Positions 1-8,867 are shown, numbered from the stretch's first letter. The stretch: DNA of 64,000 bases from Streptosporangium sp. NBC_01756 (GCF_035917975.1 NZ_CP109130.1:7502001-7566000); one strand, 5' to 3'. Notes: generated by a model from the letters alone, not told the origin. A program made the numbers and translations.

Positions 1-1
1 G

Positions 2-250
2 AGGAAGCAGGCCGGGAACGAAGTATCGGCCGCTTCGACCGGTAAGCCGAAGAAGGACGCCGGATCGGAGGAGCCGGCCCGGCGGCGGACCGAGAAGAAG
101 AAGCCCAAGGCGTCCCCGACCAGATGCCCAGCGCGAAACGACAAGCTCACCGAAGGGCTCGGAAAGACCGGTACCGCTCTGGATATCGCGGGAAAAGCAT
201 TCGCGCTGCTGGAGGACATCTCAAGCAGCGCGGACTCCGACAAGGGCTGA
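2..250 (+). CDS. C-terminal end of an unknown protein (5' end outside the window)
   Basis: An open frame enters from the left edge and stops at TGA 248-250, giving the last 82 residues of a protein. The visible part has a Lys/Glu/Ala/Pro-rich, low-complexity linker over about 45 residues, followed by a short amphipathic tail (LTEGLGKTGTALDIAGKAF, then an Asp/Ser-rich end). I do not recognise the family. The linker plus helical tail suggests a tail segment of a larger protein. The dead transposase begins directly after the stop, so the gene end may or may not be native. Coding status is inferred only from the uninterrupted frame and plausible composition. Confidence 0.4.
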   Translation, partial: RKQAGNEVSAASTGKPKKDAGSEEPARRRTEKKKPKASPTRCPARNDKLTEGLGKTGTALDIAGKAFALLEDISSSADSDKG

Positions 251-942
251 GTAAGGCCCTCGATACATATTTTTCCGATCTGGAAGTCGACGGACCGAAC
301 CAGGTGGGGTCCTGGGGCATCACGCAGCTGAAAGGCGTGGCACGCGGCGTCTGCTATTTGCTGTACGCCGTCATCGATATTTTCTCGTGCAAGGTCATAT
401 GGTGGAAGATCCGGCCGGCCGAAACCGGCCCCCTTGCCAAGGAGTTCCGCGAGCACGCGATCGAGGCCGACAGAGTCCTTCCCAGGTCGGTCCAGGCCGG
501 CCGGGGTGCCTCGATGACATCGAACACCGTCTCCGGTCTGCGCGCACCGCTGGGAATCGACCCGTCCTATTCGCGGCCACGCGTGTCCAGCGGAAATCCA
601 CATCCGAAAGCACAGACCAAGACGCCCGGTATCAGCGTGCGTTTCCTGGGGGTATTCGGATCCATCGAAGACACCGGCGTCTTTTGCGGCCGGTTCTTTC
701 GATATTACAATATCGAGCATCGTCATTCTGGTATTGGAATGCGCACCCCGGCATTGGTGCATGATCGCTCCGCGGCCGAGATTGATGCCAAGCGGGTCGC
801 CATCGTGAGCGCGGCCGCCCTGTCCCACCTGAACGGTTCCGTGGCCGGCGCCCCTGCCCGCCGTCGATGTCCTCCCGGGTGTGGATCAACAGACCGGCAA
901 TCACCCTCCAAGCCGAGATCCCAGCACAAACGCCACAAGTAG
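250..942 (+). pseudogene. Decayed IS3-family transposase (rve/DDE integrase domain)
   Basis: The reading frame still resembles the catalytic half of an IS3-type OrfB: GSWGITQLKG, then YAVIDIFSCKVIWWKI, then GRGASMTSNTVSG, then a 3' segment FFRYYNIEHRHSGIGMRTPALVH. In active relatives these blocks carry the DDE triad (W-x-W-D-I-T, H-A-D-R-G and a Glu in D-N-P-x-S-E). Here the first Asp is Gly, the second Asp is Gly (QAGRG) and the Glu position is Lys (NPHPKAQ). All three catalytic acids therefore appear lost while the fold signature survives. The N-terminal helper frame (OrfA) is absent. This is a dead element fragment, not a gene. Confidence 0.8.
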
Positions 943-1095
943 TCTGATGTCTCAACAGGTTTGACGCCTCCTCGGCCGGACCTGCGGTCGGTATGTCAAC
1001 AACCTTCCTTGACTGGCTGGGGCGATACGTAGAACCAACCTGGAGGGCGGCAGGCAATGGAGTGGGGCCGGCCCGGGGGATGATTGGTGGTTTAG

Positions 1096-1701
1096 ATGCT
1101 GAAGCTGCTTCTCGCAGAAGACGTGCGGATCGTGCGTGAGGCTCTGGTGGCACTGCTGGAGAGCGAACGCGACCTGAAGGTCGTGGCCGAGGTGGAACGT
1201 GGTGACCAGATCGTCCCTGTCGCACTGGAGAAGCGCCCCGATGTGGCGATCATCGACATCGACCTGCCGGGGATCGACGGCCTCACGGCGGCGCACGAGC
1301 TCCATCAGCGGTTGCCGACCTGCCGTAATTTGATCTTGACAGGACTGGGCCGGCCTGGAACTCTCCGGCGGGCCCTGGCCGCATCGGTGTCCGGGTTCCT
1401 GCTGAAGGACACGTCGGCGAACCGTCTGGCCACGGCGGTCAGGGAGGTCGCCGCCGGAGGGCGGGTCATTGATCCACAGCTTGTCCTGACCGCCTGGGAG
1501 GCGGGCGAGAACCCGCTGACACAACGCGAAATCCAGGTTCTCCGGCTCGCTGCGAAAGGCGCGGAGCCGCCCGAGATAGCAGCCAGCCTCCACATGTCGC
1601 CAGGGACCGTACGCAATTACCTTTCAAAGATCGTGGTCAAGCTCAACGCGCGCAACCGCGTGGACGCCATCCGCATCGCCACCGAAGTCGGCTGGTGCTG
1701 A
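1096..1701 (+). CDS. NarL/DesR-type response regulator (orphan)
   Basis: This 201-residue protein has two clear parts. Residues 1-120 form a receiver domain: acidic pocket AED near residues 7-9, likely phospho-acceptor Asp54 in AIIDIDLPGIDG, and conserved Lys in the FLLKDTS loop. Residues 135-200 form a LuxR-type helix-turn-helix (LTQREIQVLRLAAKGAEPPEIAASLHMSPGTVRNYLSKIVVKL). The family works as a DNA-binding transcription factor activated by a sensor kinase. No histidine kinase gene lies next to it in this window, so the partner is unknown. The DIDLPG block lacks the usual Met of D-x-x-M-P-G but is otherwise normal. It may control the following oxidoreductase operon; that is inference. A direct link to the enediyne genes 7 kb away is not supported. 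Confidence 0.9.
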   Translation: MLKLLLAEDVRIVREALVALLESERDLKVVAEVERGDQIVPVALEKRPDVAIIDIDLPGIDGLTAAHELHQRLPTCRNLILTGLGRPGTLRRALAASVSGFLLKDTSANRLATAVREVAAGGRVIDPQLVLTAWEAGENPLTQREIQVLRLAAKGAEPPEIAASLHMSPGTVRNYLSKIVVKLNARNRVDAIRIATEVGWC

Positions 1702-1752
1702 CCGGGCTCGTAAGGAGATGCGCGACATTCTGGGTGCTCGGACGATGAAGGC

Positions 1753-2313
1753 ATGGATTCGGACGGAACTCATGAGCGCACGCTCACCCTGGAGGCGTTC
1801 GCGGACACGGTCGTTCCCGGCGAGAAACGGTTTCCCGGCGACGTGGCCATCGCGGGGGCCTCGGCGGGCGGCGGCGCCGTCGCGGCAGGCGCGCTGACAC
1901 TGCTGGAGTGGGATTCGGCGGGCCTGGACAAGGCGCTCGACGACTACGTAAGGGATCTCAACGCGCACGCGCGGCAGTACGCCGCGGAGCATCGGCTGTC
2001 GCTCGATCCGACGCTTCCCCCGTTCACCGCCCTGCCGTTCGAACGGCGTACCGAGCTGGTCACGCTCGTGACCGCGCCCGGTCACCCCGAGAAGGAGCTG
2101 TGGGTGCTGCTCGCGCTCTTCTGCTACATGGCCTACGACTCCGCCGCGCACATGCACACGGCCGACGCGATCGCCGCCGGCCACCCCGGGCTCACCTCGA
2201 TGGGGATCACACCTCCCGATCCCGATGGCCTGTGGCGGTATCCCAAGAATTCGTACGGCCGGCCGCTGGCTCGCCTACACCCGGACACGACAGCATCAGG
2301 GAGCCTGCGATGA
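1753..2313 (+). CDS. DUF5987-like protein, probable partner of the GMC oxidoreductase
   Basis: This 186-residue protein has no catalytic signature I can name. It begins with a TLEAFADTVVPG stretch, typical of small proteins encoded just before GMC-type oxidoreductases and often annotated DUF5987 or gluconate-dehydrogenase-subunit-like. An Ala/Gly-rich run (about residues 33-48) may be a membrane-proximal or flexible segment. Its stop codon overlaps the start of the next gene (ATGA), which indicates translational coupling and a shared function. The likely role is as a small subunit or chaperone of the flavoprotein. The family name is from memory. Confidence 0.7.
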   Translation: MDSDGTHERTLTLEAFADTVVPGEKRFPGDVAIAGASAGGGAVAAGALTLLEWDSAGLDKALDDYVRDLNAHARQYAAEHRLSLDPTLPPFTALPFERRTELVTLVTAPGHPEKELWVLLALFCYMAYDSAAHMHTADAIAAGHPGLTSMGITPPDPDGLWRYPKNSYGRPLARLHPDTTASGSLR

Positions 2314-3968
2314 CCAGCGTGGAACGGACCGACGTGCTCGTCGTGGGCAGCGGTTTCGGCGGGGCGATCGCCGCCTATCACCTCGCGGCCGGCGGCGCCG
2401 ATGTCGTGATCCTCGAACGCGGGCCGTGGTTGGCGGAGGAGGAGTTCGAGCACGACTACAAGCTCGGGTCCTCGTACACGCGGATCTTCGATTTCACCGT
2501 GGGCGACGGTATGAACATCCTCGGGGGCAACTGCGTCGGCGGTGGCAGCGTCGTCTACTTCGCCGCCATGCCGCGCGCCCCCCGGTTCATCTTCGAGCGG
2601 CACGGCGACATCGGCCGGCGGATGTGGCCGGCGAGCATCGACCGGGACGCGCTCGAACCGTGGTACGACCGCGTCGCGGAGGCACTCCCGGTCAGCACGC
2701 AGGGATGGGAGGACGTCTCCTACCCCGGCGGCCTGTGGGCCGCGGCCTGCAACCATTCCGGCCGTACCGCGAACCCGGTGCCGGTCGCGATCGACAACGA
2801 CAGGTGCGTCCAGTGCAACTGGATGATGGCCGGGTGCCGGTTCGGCGCCAAGCGCTCCCTGCTCACCAACTACCTTCCCGCGGCGATCGCGCACGGGGCC
2901 GAGGTGCGGCCCCTCCACGAGGTGCAGCGCATCTCGCGGACCGACGACGGCGGCTACCGCGTGCACTACGACATCATGGACGGCGAGGACTACCGGCTCC
3001 GCGGTGACTCCGGCACGATCGACGCCAAGATCGTCATTCTCGCGGCCGGCGCCGGCGCCACCCCCGTCATCCTGCAGCGCAGCGAACCGGTCCTCGGCCC
3101 GATGCCGCACGCGGTGGGACGCTACTTCTCGGGCAACGGGGAGCGGCTGGTCACCGCCGTGATGAACGAGGAGCGCGTGCGCGACGTCCTCGGGCTGGAT
3201 CGCGGGGACGGGACGGTGTACGAGGCGTTCCACATCGGCAAGGGACCGTGCGTCGCCAACTGGGACCGGCTGGACGGCTCCCTGCCCGAGTTCAGCCGCT
3301 ACTCGCTGGAGCAGCTCTACTTCCCTCCGGGCCTCGGCACGATCCTGGCCCAGGTGCCCGGCGGCATGGGGCCGGTTCCGGGACCCTCGTGGTTCGGGTT
3401 GTCCAAGAAGGAGATGCTCAAACGCTGGAAGTCCTGGCTGATCATCTTCGAGATGATCGAGGACGCCAACGAGGGCGTCTTCGGGCCTCCTCCGCCCAGC
3501 GGCAACGCCGTACGGATCAGCCAGCAGATGCTGGGGCGGGGGACGTTGCGCTACGACCCCAAGCCCAGCACGCTACGGGCCTGGGCGCAGGCGGACGCCG
3601 ATGCCAAGGAGATCCTCGAACGTGACGGGCTGGCCCACGCCGAGGCGTGGTCCAACGACGTGGTCGGGGCCTACACGGTGCATCCACTGGCCTCGTGCCG
3701 GATCGGAGACGACCCGGCCACGTCGGCGCTCGACGACCGTCACGAGCTGCGCGGTCATCCGGGGATCTTCGTCACCGACGGGTCCGCGGTACCGGGCGCG
3801 CTGACGGTCAACCCGGCCATGACGATCGCCGCGCTCGCCGAGCGGGCGATCCCCGGCATCGTCGCCGCCGCCCGGGAACGGGGCGTCGAGGTGCAGTACG
3901 GCGCGCCCGCTCCTGACGGCGGCACCAGCGGACGGCTTGGCGTCATGAACATCGTGGGCAGACGATGA
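2310..3968 (+). CDS. FAD-dependent GMC-family oxidoreductase (cholesterol-oxidase-like)
   Basis: The 552-residue product starts at ATG 2310, overlapping the previous stop. The N-terminal dinucleotide-binding motif VVGSGFGGAIAAYHLA binds FAD. A Cys-containing segment (DNDRCVQCNWMMAGCRFGAK) resembles that of many GMC members. The C-terminal block HPLASCRIGDDP and VTDGSAVPGALTVNPAMTIAALAERA matches the substrate and FAD region of cholesterol-oxidase and choline-dehydrogenase relatives, with the catalytic His/Asn region. It probably oxidises an alcohol or sterol-like substrate in the cytoplasm or at the membrane. The substrate cannot be told from the sequence. It forms an operon with the genes on both sides (ATGA overlaps). 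Confidence 0.88.
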   Translation: MTSVERTDVLVVGSGFGGAIAAYHLAAGGADVVILERGPWLAEEEFEHDYKLGSSYTRIFDFTVGDGMNILGGNCVGGGSVVYFAAMPRAPRFIFERHGDIGRRMWPASIDRDALEPWYDRVAEALPVSTQGWEDVSYPGGLWAAACNHSGRTANPVPVAIDNDRCVQCNWMMAGCRFGAKRSLLTNYLPAAIAHGAEVRPLHEVQRISRTDDGGYRVHYDIMDGEDYRLRGDSGTIDAKIVILAAGAGATPVILQRSEPVLGPMPHAVGRYFSGNGERLVTAVMNEERVRDVLGLDRGDGTVYEAFHIGKGPCVANWDRLDGSLPEFSRYSLEQLYFPPGLGTILAQVPGGMGPVPGPSWFGLSKKEMLKRWKSWLIIFEMIEDANEGVFGPPPPSGNAVRISQQMLGRGTLRYDPKPSTLRAWAQADADAKEILERDGLAHAEAWSNDVVGAYTVHPLASCRIGDDPATSALDDRHELRGHPGIFVTDGSAVPGALTVNPAMTIAALAERAIPGIVAAARERGVEVQYGAPAPDGGTSGRLGVMNIVGRR

Positions 3969-5002
3969 CCGGGCTCTTCGCGCGCTTCACCCGGCGCAGG
4001 GGACTGGGACAGATTCAATATGTCGACCCGGTCCCGCCCAGCGCCGCACACGGGCTGGTCGCGGACGTCTACACCCAGGTCGAGCGCGACTTCGGGATGC
4101 TCGCGCCGCCGGTCGCGCTGCACTCGCCCGCCCCCGAGTTGCTGGCGGCCGCCTGGGCGATGGTGCGCGAGACCCTGGTGGTCTCGGGGGCCGTGGACCG
4201 CGCGGTCAAGGAGGCGGTGGCGACCGCCGTGTCCCAGGAGAACTCGTGCCCGTACTGCGTGGACGTGCACGGCATGATGGCGCACGGGCTCATGACGGAG
4301 CGCGATGCCGCCGTCGTGAACGGCGGCAGGACCGAAGAGATCGCCGATGCCGCCATCCGCCGTGCGGTGGCGTGGGCCAGGGGCAACCTCGACGAGGCTC
4401 CCGTACCCGCCGAGCAGGTCCCAGAGCTCTGGGGCACCGCCGTGACCTTTCAATATCTGAACCGCATGGTCAACGTGTTCCTGCCGGATGGGCTGTTCCC
4501 CGCCGGCGTAGCCGTGCCGCGCCGCCTGATCGGTCTGCTCGCGCGGCCGCTCGCACGCAAGGTGTGCGCGCCGGGTGCGTCGGTACAGCTGCTTCCCCCG
4601 GCGCCGCTCCCCGACGACCTGCATTGGGCGTCGGAGAGCGCAGCCGTACGGCAGGCGTTCGCCGCCGCCTATGCGGTGATGGAGGAGGCCGGTGTCAGGG
4701 CGGTGCCGGATGACGTGCGCGAGCTGGTGCGTGGCCAGCTCGCGCTGCGCGGTGGGCAGCCGCCCGGTCTCAGCCGGAGCTGGGCGCAGGAGGCCGCCGC
4801 GCGGTTGCAGCCCGCCGAGCGCGCCGCCGGCCGGTTGGCGCTGCTGACGGCGATCGCGGCATATCAGGTGGATGCGACGGTGATCGATGACTTCCGCAGG
4901 GACGGGGCGGACGATCGAAAGCTCATCGAGCTCACCGCGTGGGCGAGTTACATGGCCGCCCGGCACTGGGCGAGCGCGAGAGCGCAGACGGCGCAGAGGT
5001 AA
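3965..5002 (+). CDS. Carboxymuconolactone decarboxylase/AhpD-like protein
   Basis: This 345-residue protein is about twice the length of a single AhpD domain. The diagnostic peroxidase-type motif is present as ENSCPYCVDVHGMMAHG, with Cys95, Cys98 and His102, which in AhpD relatives forms the redox-active disulfide and proton relay. The second half (after about residue 200) looks like a degenerate repeat of the same helical fold without the Cys pair. It starts at ATG 3965, overlapping the GMC stop, so it is co-translated with the oxidoreductase. A role in removing peroxide made by the flavoprotein is a reasonable inference but not shown by the sequence. Confidence 0.82.
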   Translation: MTGLFARFTRRRGLGQIQYVDPVPPSAAHGLVADVYTQVERDFGMLAPPVALHSPAPELLAAAWAMVRETLVVSGAVDRAVKEAVATAVSQENSCPYCVDVHGMMAHGLMTERDAAVVNGGRTEEIADAAIRRAVAWARGNLDEAPVPAEQVPELWGTAVTFQYLNRMVNVFLPDGLFPAGVAVPRRLIGLLARPLARKVCAPGASVQLLPPAPLPDDLHWASESAAVRQAFAAAYAVMEEAGVRAVPDDVRELVRGQLALRGGQPPGLSRSWAQEAAARLQPAERAAGRLALLTAIAAYQVDATVIDDFRRDGADDRKLIELTAWASYMAARHWASARAQTAQR

Positions 5003-5023
5003 CGAGACAGAAAGGGCTGACGC

Positions 5024-5827
5024 ATGAGCGAACTACAGAATGTGATCCAGGATCTCAGCGCGGAGAGCGCGGAGCTGGATCGGCTCCTGGCCGACCTGCC
5101 GGCCCCGCGATGGAAGGAACCGACGGCCGCTCCAGGCTGGACGGTCGCTCATCAGGTGGGGCACCTGTCGTTCATATTCCGCATCGCGGGGCTGGCGGCG
5201 TCCGACCCTGACGCGTTCCGGGTGATGGCGGAGCCCATCGAGGGCGGTTTCAACGAGGCCGTCAACGCGGCGTTGGCCGAGTACATCGCGCTGCCGCCCG
5301 CGGAGCTGCTCGCCCGTTGGCGGGAGGAACGAGCGGCCGGGCTCCGCGCCCTGGCCGCGGTGCCGGATGGGCAGGTGGTCCCATGGCTGGTACGGCCACT
5401 GCCGCCCGAGATCCTCGGCTCGGCCGGCATCATGGAGACATTCGCCCACGGCCAGGACATCCTCGACGCGCTGGACATCCCGCGAGAGCCCACCGACCGC
5501 CTCCGGTATCTCGTCATCTTCGCCGTGCTGACCTGGGACTTCGGCTACGAGGCACGGGGCATGACCCCACCGGACGTGCAGTTCAGGTATGAACTGACCG
5601 CACCGTCCGGTGAGCTGTGGGCGTATGGCCCGGAGACCGCCGATCAGAAGATCGTCGGCTCGGCGCTCGACTTCTGCCTGCTGGTGACCCGGCGCCGGCA
5701 CCGCGACGACTGTGACGTCACCGCGGTGGGACCCGACGCCGACGCGTGGCTGGACATCGCTCAGGCCTACCGCGGGCCTGCGGGACCGGGCCGCCAGCCC
5801 GGTCAGTTCGCGAGAATCCCAGCGTGA
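5024..5827 (+). CDS. DinB/mycothiol-dependent maleylpyruvate-isomerase-like protein (TIGR03084-type)
   Basis: The 267-residue product has the N-terminal four-helix layout of the DinB/MDMPI fold: LSAESAELDRLLADLP, then W..PT.APGWTVAHQVGHL, where the first metal-binding His sits, and later the ETFAHGQDILDAL motif with two more candidate ligands. The C-terminal domain (about 180-267) matches the small accessory domain of the mycothiol-dependent group. Such proteins are metal-dependent thiol transferases or isomerases in actinobacteria; the substrate is unknown. It is 21 bp after the CMD gene and closes the operon. A hairpin terminator follows. Confidence 0.8.
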   Translation: MSELQNVIQDLSAESAELDRLLADLPAPRWKEPTAAPGWTVAHQVGHLSFIFRIAGLAASDPDAFRVMAEPIEGGFNEAVNAALAEYIALPPAELLARWREERAAGLRALAAVPDGQVVPWLVRPLPPEILGSAGIMETFAHGQDILDALDIPREPTDRLRYLVIFAVLTWDFGYEARGMTPPDVQFRYELTAPSGELWAYGPETADQKIVGSALDFCLLVTRRRHRDDCDVTAVGPDADAWLDIAQAYRGPAGPGRQPGQFARIPA

Positions 5828-5853
5828 ATCCGTGAACCGCGGTGGGAGATGCC

Positions 5854-5899
5854 CCGCACCCGTCGACGACGACATGGTCGAGACGCCGAGCGGGTGCGG
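5854..5899 (+). terminator. Hairpin terminator after the GMC operon
   Basis: A 9-bp GC stem (CCGCACCCG at 5854-5862 pairing with 5891-5899) encloses a 28-nt loop that can itself pair (TCGAC with GTCGA). A short T-containing run follows. It lies 27 bp after the stop of the preceding gene. Confidence 0.6.
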
Positions 5900-5959
5900 T
5901 CGTTCTCATAGGGTCAAAGGAGCAGCCGCCGTTTGTGTCCTCCTGTAGCACCGCTCTGC

Positions 5960-6121
5960 CGGGGCGGGAACGGCCGTGGTGAGATGGCGGCGCCGGCCGT
6001 CCCACGTGCGGACCTGATACTCGGTCAGGCCGAGCAGATCCCCGCCGGTCTCGTTGTTCTCCCCGACCTTCCATCGCGGCCCGGCGACACCGGTGAGCTC
6101 GGCGACGGGCGGGTCGGCCAC
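5960..6121 (-). pseudogene. Fragment of a transposase C-terminus (IS701/IS4-like)
   Basis: On the minus strand a short frame reads KVGENNETGGDLLGLTEYQVRTWDGRRRHLTTA over several tens of residues. This resembles the tail of IS701-type transposases (E-x-F-Q-x-x-K, G-L-x-x-Y-x-V-R-x-W-x-x-W-x-R-H). Nothing else of the element is recognisable nearby and the frame quickly degenerates. It is one of three transposase remnants left of the cluster. The family call is tentative because the block is short. Confidence 0.4.
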
Positions 6122-6196
6122 GGTCTGGGGCAGGAAGAACTCGACCTCGGCCGGCTCGCTGACGCTCCGGTGGATCGGCAGGCCGACGACCGGTGT

Positions 6197-6949
6197 TCAG
6201 TCGAACGCCGCCGTGCCGGCGCTGGGCGCTCCCACTCTGCGGTCCACCTCCAGGAGAAGCTCGGAGAGCTCGCCGGGAGCGGAAAGCATCGGCCAGCGAC
6301 CCGTCTTCAGCGTACGGAAAGTCCATCCTGGTTCGTCGCGCAACCGGCCGATATCATCGTCGATGCTCCCCGTGAAGTGGTCCTTCTCGCAGACGACGTA
6401 AGTCGCCGAGTGAGTCGCCGGCGGCCGCGTGAGGGTTACCGGATCGGATATCGAACGGCAAGGGTGTCCGACGAAGCGATCGAGCAGCCACTGCGCGTCC
6501 CGGTGGGACAGATCCTGCCCGGCCGAAATGGCGGCGACGGGCGGTGGGGGGAGCCGCCCGTCGTTGTCGTCGATGAGGCGCAGCTCTTCCGCGCGCAGAC
6601 TGTCCGGAAAGACGTCGAGCATGGATTTGCCGTCATGGGCGACGAACGCCTCCACGTACACGGTATGGGCCACGCGCTCCGGCGCCCGATCGACCACGCT
6701 GCCGGCGACGATGCCACCGTAGTCGTGGGCGACCAGGATCACGTCGTTCAAGCCCTCCTCGATGAGGACCGACAGCACGTCATCGACGTGGTCCGCGAGG
6801 GTGATGTTCTTCCTGTCGGCGTCGGAGGGGGACAGGCCGGACAGCGTCACAGCGAGGGTGTGGTGGCCCGCGGCGCGCAACTGCCGCTCGATCTGCTGCC
6901 ATATCCATGCCCCGGCCCACAAGCCGGGAATGAGTACATAGCTCCTCAT
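6197..6949 (-). CDS. Alpha/beta-hydrolase fold protein with an Asp at the nucleophile position
   Basis: The 250-residue protein opens with YVLIPGLWAGAWIWQQI, the oxyanion-hole strand of EstC/HNL-type hydrolases. The nucleophile elbow reads LVAHDYGGIVAGS, so Asp76 occupies the place where esterases of this group have Ser. An H-D-x-G-G elbow is typical of haloalkane dehalogenases and epoxide hydrolases. The C-terminus, TFRTLKTGRWPMLSAPGEL, has Arg where the catalytic His of the usual TGHxPM block would be, so the protein may be inactive. The start at ATG 6949 (AAAGG upstream) overlaps the stop of the small frame above it. No cluster operator motif precedes it and its product is not obviously tied to the enediyne. 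Confidence 0.7.
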   Translation of the reverse strand: MRSYVLIPGLWAGAWIWQQIERQLRAAGHHTLAVTLSGLSPSDADRKNITLADHVDDVLSVLIEEGLNDVILVAHDYGGIVAGSVVDRAPERVAHTVYVEAFVAHDGKSMLDVFPDSLRAEELRLIDDNDGRLPPPPVAAISAGQDLSHRDAQWLLDRFVGHPCRSISDPVTLTRPPATHSATYVVCEKDHFTGSIDDDIGRLRDEPGWTFRTLKTGRWPMLSAPGELSELLLEVDRRVGAPSAGTAAFD

Positions 6950-7260
6950 GCCGCGCCTTTCGAGAGCATCACCGTGGCTGTATCTCCGGCACGCATCGCA
7001 TCGTTTCGCCATCGTGACTTCCGGGGCGGACGAAGGGCGGAGGCGGGTCGCATCGGATTCGGGCCCCCGCGTGGAAAGGCTCCGATCCGGGAGCGCCACT
7101 CCGCCGCGGCCTCCCGAGGACATGCCGCAATACGGCGATACCCGATCGCGCGGACGATCTCCATAGCGCTGAGATCGGCGCGGAGGACCTCGGTGGGGAG
7201 ATCCTGGGCGTCCGCCCACCATACGTGGCACTCGTACTCAGCGAGCAATTTGATATCCAT
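6946..7260 (-). pseudogene. Possible remnant of a 4'-phosphopantetheinyl transferase N-terminus
   Basis: A 104-codon frame from ATG 7260 begins LLAEYECHVWWADAQDLP and continues ADLSAMEIVRAIGYRRIAACP. This resembles the first 50 residues of Sfp-type PPTases (C-x-V-W-W-A, then E-R-x-R-x-x-x-Y-R-R). The downstream GxDxE and K-E-A motifs are missing and the second half is Arg/Pro-rich and unconvincing. A frameshift or truncation is therefore likely. Its stop overlaps the next start as ATGA, so it could instead be a real small gene. I favour a broken gene, with low confidence. Confidence 0.3.
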
Positions 7261-7467
7261 GAGTGAATCCCTGATATTTATGAAAGTTAGACGGCTCCGT
7301 GTCAAAGGCCGCCGCACTCGGGTGGCTGCGAGTCGGGTCCGTTGGAATTGACGCTATTTTGTCGCGAACTCGGTGATCCGCGCTGCCGTTATCTGAATTA
7401 ATTTTTTCGGCTTTCGTGGAGTTGCTTTGATTGCCTGATATGCCTTGGGCTACGAGGAGAGGCCCGT

Positions 7468-8400
7468 ATGCCAAAGCGATATCCCCCGAATTTCGGCGCA
7501 AGGTCCTCGACCTGCTGGAGGTCGGTCGCACCGTGCGACGGCTGTCGATCGATCTGCAGATCAGCGACCAGACGATCAGCAACCGGCGCGAGCAGGAGTC
7601 GCCGGATACCGGGCGGAAGCCAGGTCCGACCTCTTCCAATCGTAGGGAGCCGATCGCCGCCTGATGGCGGAGCGTCGAGTCGGCGACCGAGTGAGCCGTC
7701 ACCAGGTACGCCGCCGAGCCGCGGAGAGAGGCGCTGCCCCCCGGAAAAAGGCGGTTCGAAGCCATCGCGGTGCTGGCCGCCGAATGGCTACCGGTCCGGC
7801 TCTGCCGCCAGATCATGGATGTTCCGGAATCCGGCTCTACGCCAGGCGGACTCGTCCGCCCTCGGTGCGCGCGCTGCGGCACGCCCGGTTGACCGGGCAG
7901 ATCCGGCAGGCGCACGCCGTCTCCGGTGGCGCCTACGGTGGCATGCGGGTGCATACGAACTCATGGTGGGGCGCGATGTCGCGTTCGGGCGTGTGGTGGG
8001 CCGGTCCGTCGACGCGACGCAGACCGCCGTCCTGGTCACCAGCGCGCCCGGTATGGCGATCGGCGACCGCACACCGCCGGCCGGAACACTGATCCACTCC
8101 GATCACGGGGTGCAGTTCACCTCCTGGGCGCATTCCCAGCGGCCAGGGCATCCAGCCTGATGCCATCCGATGGGGTCGATCGGTGACTGCTACGCAGGCG
8201 CCGTCATCGATTCGTTCTGGGGACGAATGTAAACCGGACCGCTCAACGCATGTGAGGGAAGACCCGCATCGAGCCGGCCAGTGCGATCTTCGAATACCTG
8301 GAGATCTTCCACGACCGGCAACGACGCCACCGCGCCCTGGTGATACTCATCCCGATCGAATGCGGGATGCTCCATCCGAACATCCGGTCGGTCTGAAAGC
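7468..8400 (+). pseudogene. Decayed IS3-family element (OrfA and OrfB remnants)
   Basis: The 5' part begins ATGCCAAAGCGATATCC (MPKRYP). A one-base loss then shifts to the frame SPEFRRKVLDLLEVGRTVRRLSIDLQISDQTISNRREQE, the helix-turn-helix of an IS3 OrfA. Downstream, scattered across frames, are OrfB pieces: RLTGQIRQAHAVSGGAYGGMRVHT, IHSDHGVQFTSWAHS (second DDE block, still with Asp), CYAGAVIDSFWGRM, and near 8285-8390 SIFEYLEIFHDRQRRHRAL. Multiple frameshifts make it non-functional. Its right end abuts the truncated O-methyltransferase copy, so insertion of this element or a rearrangement through it probably cut that gene. Confidence 0.75.
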
Positions 8401-8439
8401 CGACCAACCTGACTCCACGGAACACGGGACACATCAGGC

Positions 8440-8631
8440 GCAGGTAGCGCAGCAGCCGGTCAAGCGCGTCTAGGTCGGCGACGCACGCGTCGGCCGGCTT
8501 CGCCGCGGTACGCCGGCCCACGGCGATATGGTCGGCGACGCCGATGTCGTCGCCGCCCGTACCCCCGTCGGCGTGCCCGATCCGGCCATCGACCACAGCC
8601 GCTCGGTCGTCCCGTCCCGATCACCGATCAT
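8440..8631 (-). pseudogene. Truncated, frameshifted copy of the cluster O-methyltransferase gene 5' end
   Basis: Read on the minus strand from ATG 8631 the sequence gives MIGDRDGTTERLWSMAG, and after a frame change VADHIAVGRRTAAKPADACVADLDALDRLLRYL. The intact gene at 21085 encodes MIGDLDGTAAKLWSMAGLG and VADHIVAGRQTAAELAQACDADPDALDRLLRYL. Even the ribosome-binding region (gcgaggaggctggc before the ATG) is the same in both places. Only about the first 62 codons remain, ending where the IS3 remnant begins. It is a paralogous or duplicated fragment that has decayed. Confidence 0.8.
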
Positions 8632-8824
8632 GCCAGCCTCCTCGCCCTACCAAGAATGTGATCATTCTTCCGGCGTTGCGACTGCCGGATCTTCTTCACG
8701 ATTGCGGAGATGATCAGCCGGCCGTCATGATCCAGCACGCGGATGTACGTGCCGAGGCCGTTTCGAGCGGTGCCATGCCGGTGCCGCTTCCGGATGGATG
8801 CTTGCCCGTTGCGGGGAAAACGAC

Positions 8825-8867
8825 GAGCCCGGTAGGGCTGCCGGGTGTGGACAGTCCTACCGGGCTC
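8825..8867 (-). terminator. Hairpin terminator after the membrane acyltransferase gene
   Basis: A perfect 12-bp stem (GAGCCCGGTAGG at 8825-8836 with its complement at 8856-8867) lies 28 bp beyond the stop of the minus-strand acyltransferase. No long U-run is present, which is common for actinomycete terminators. Confidence 0.65.

Noticed and set aside
943..1095. A promoter with TTGACT near 1009 and TAGAAC near 1030 before the response regulator
   Set aside because: Spacing of about 15 bp and a poor -10; too weak to call from sequence.
5933..7351. 472-residue plus-strand frame across the hydrolase region
   Set aside because: It is antisense to the alpha/beta-hydrolase (6197-6949), and no motif supports it.
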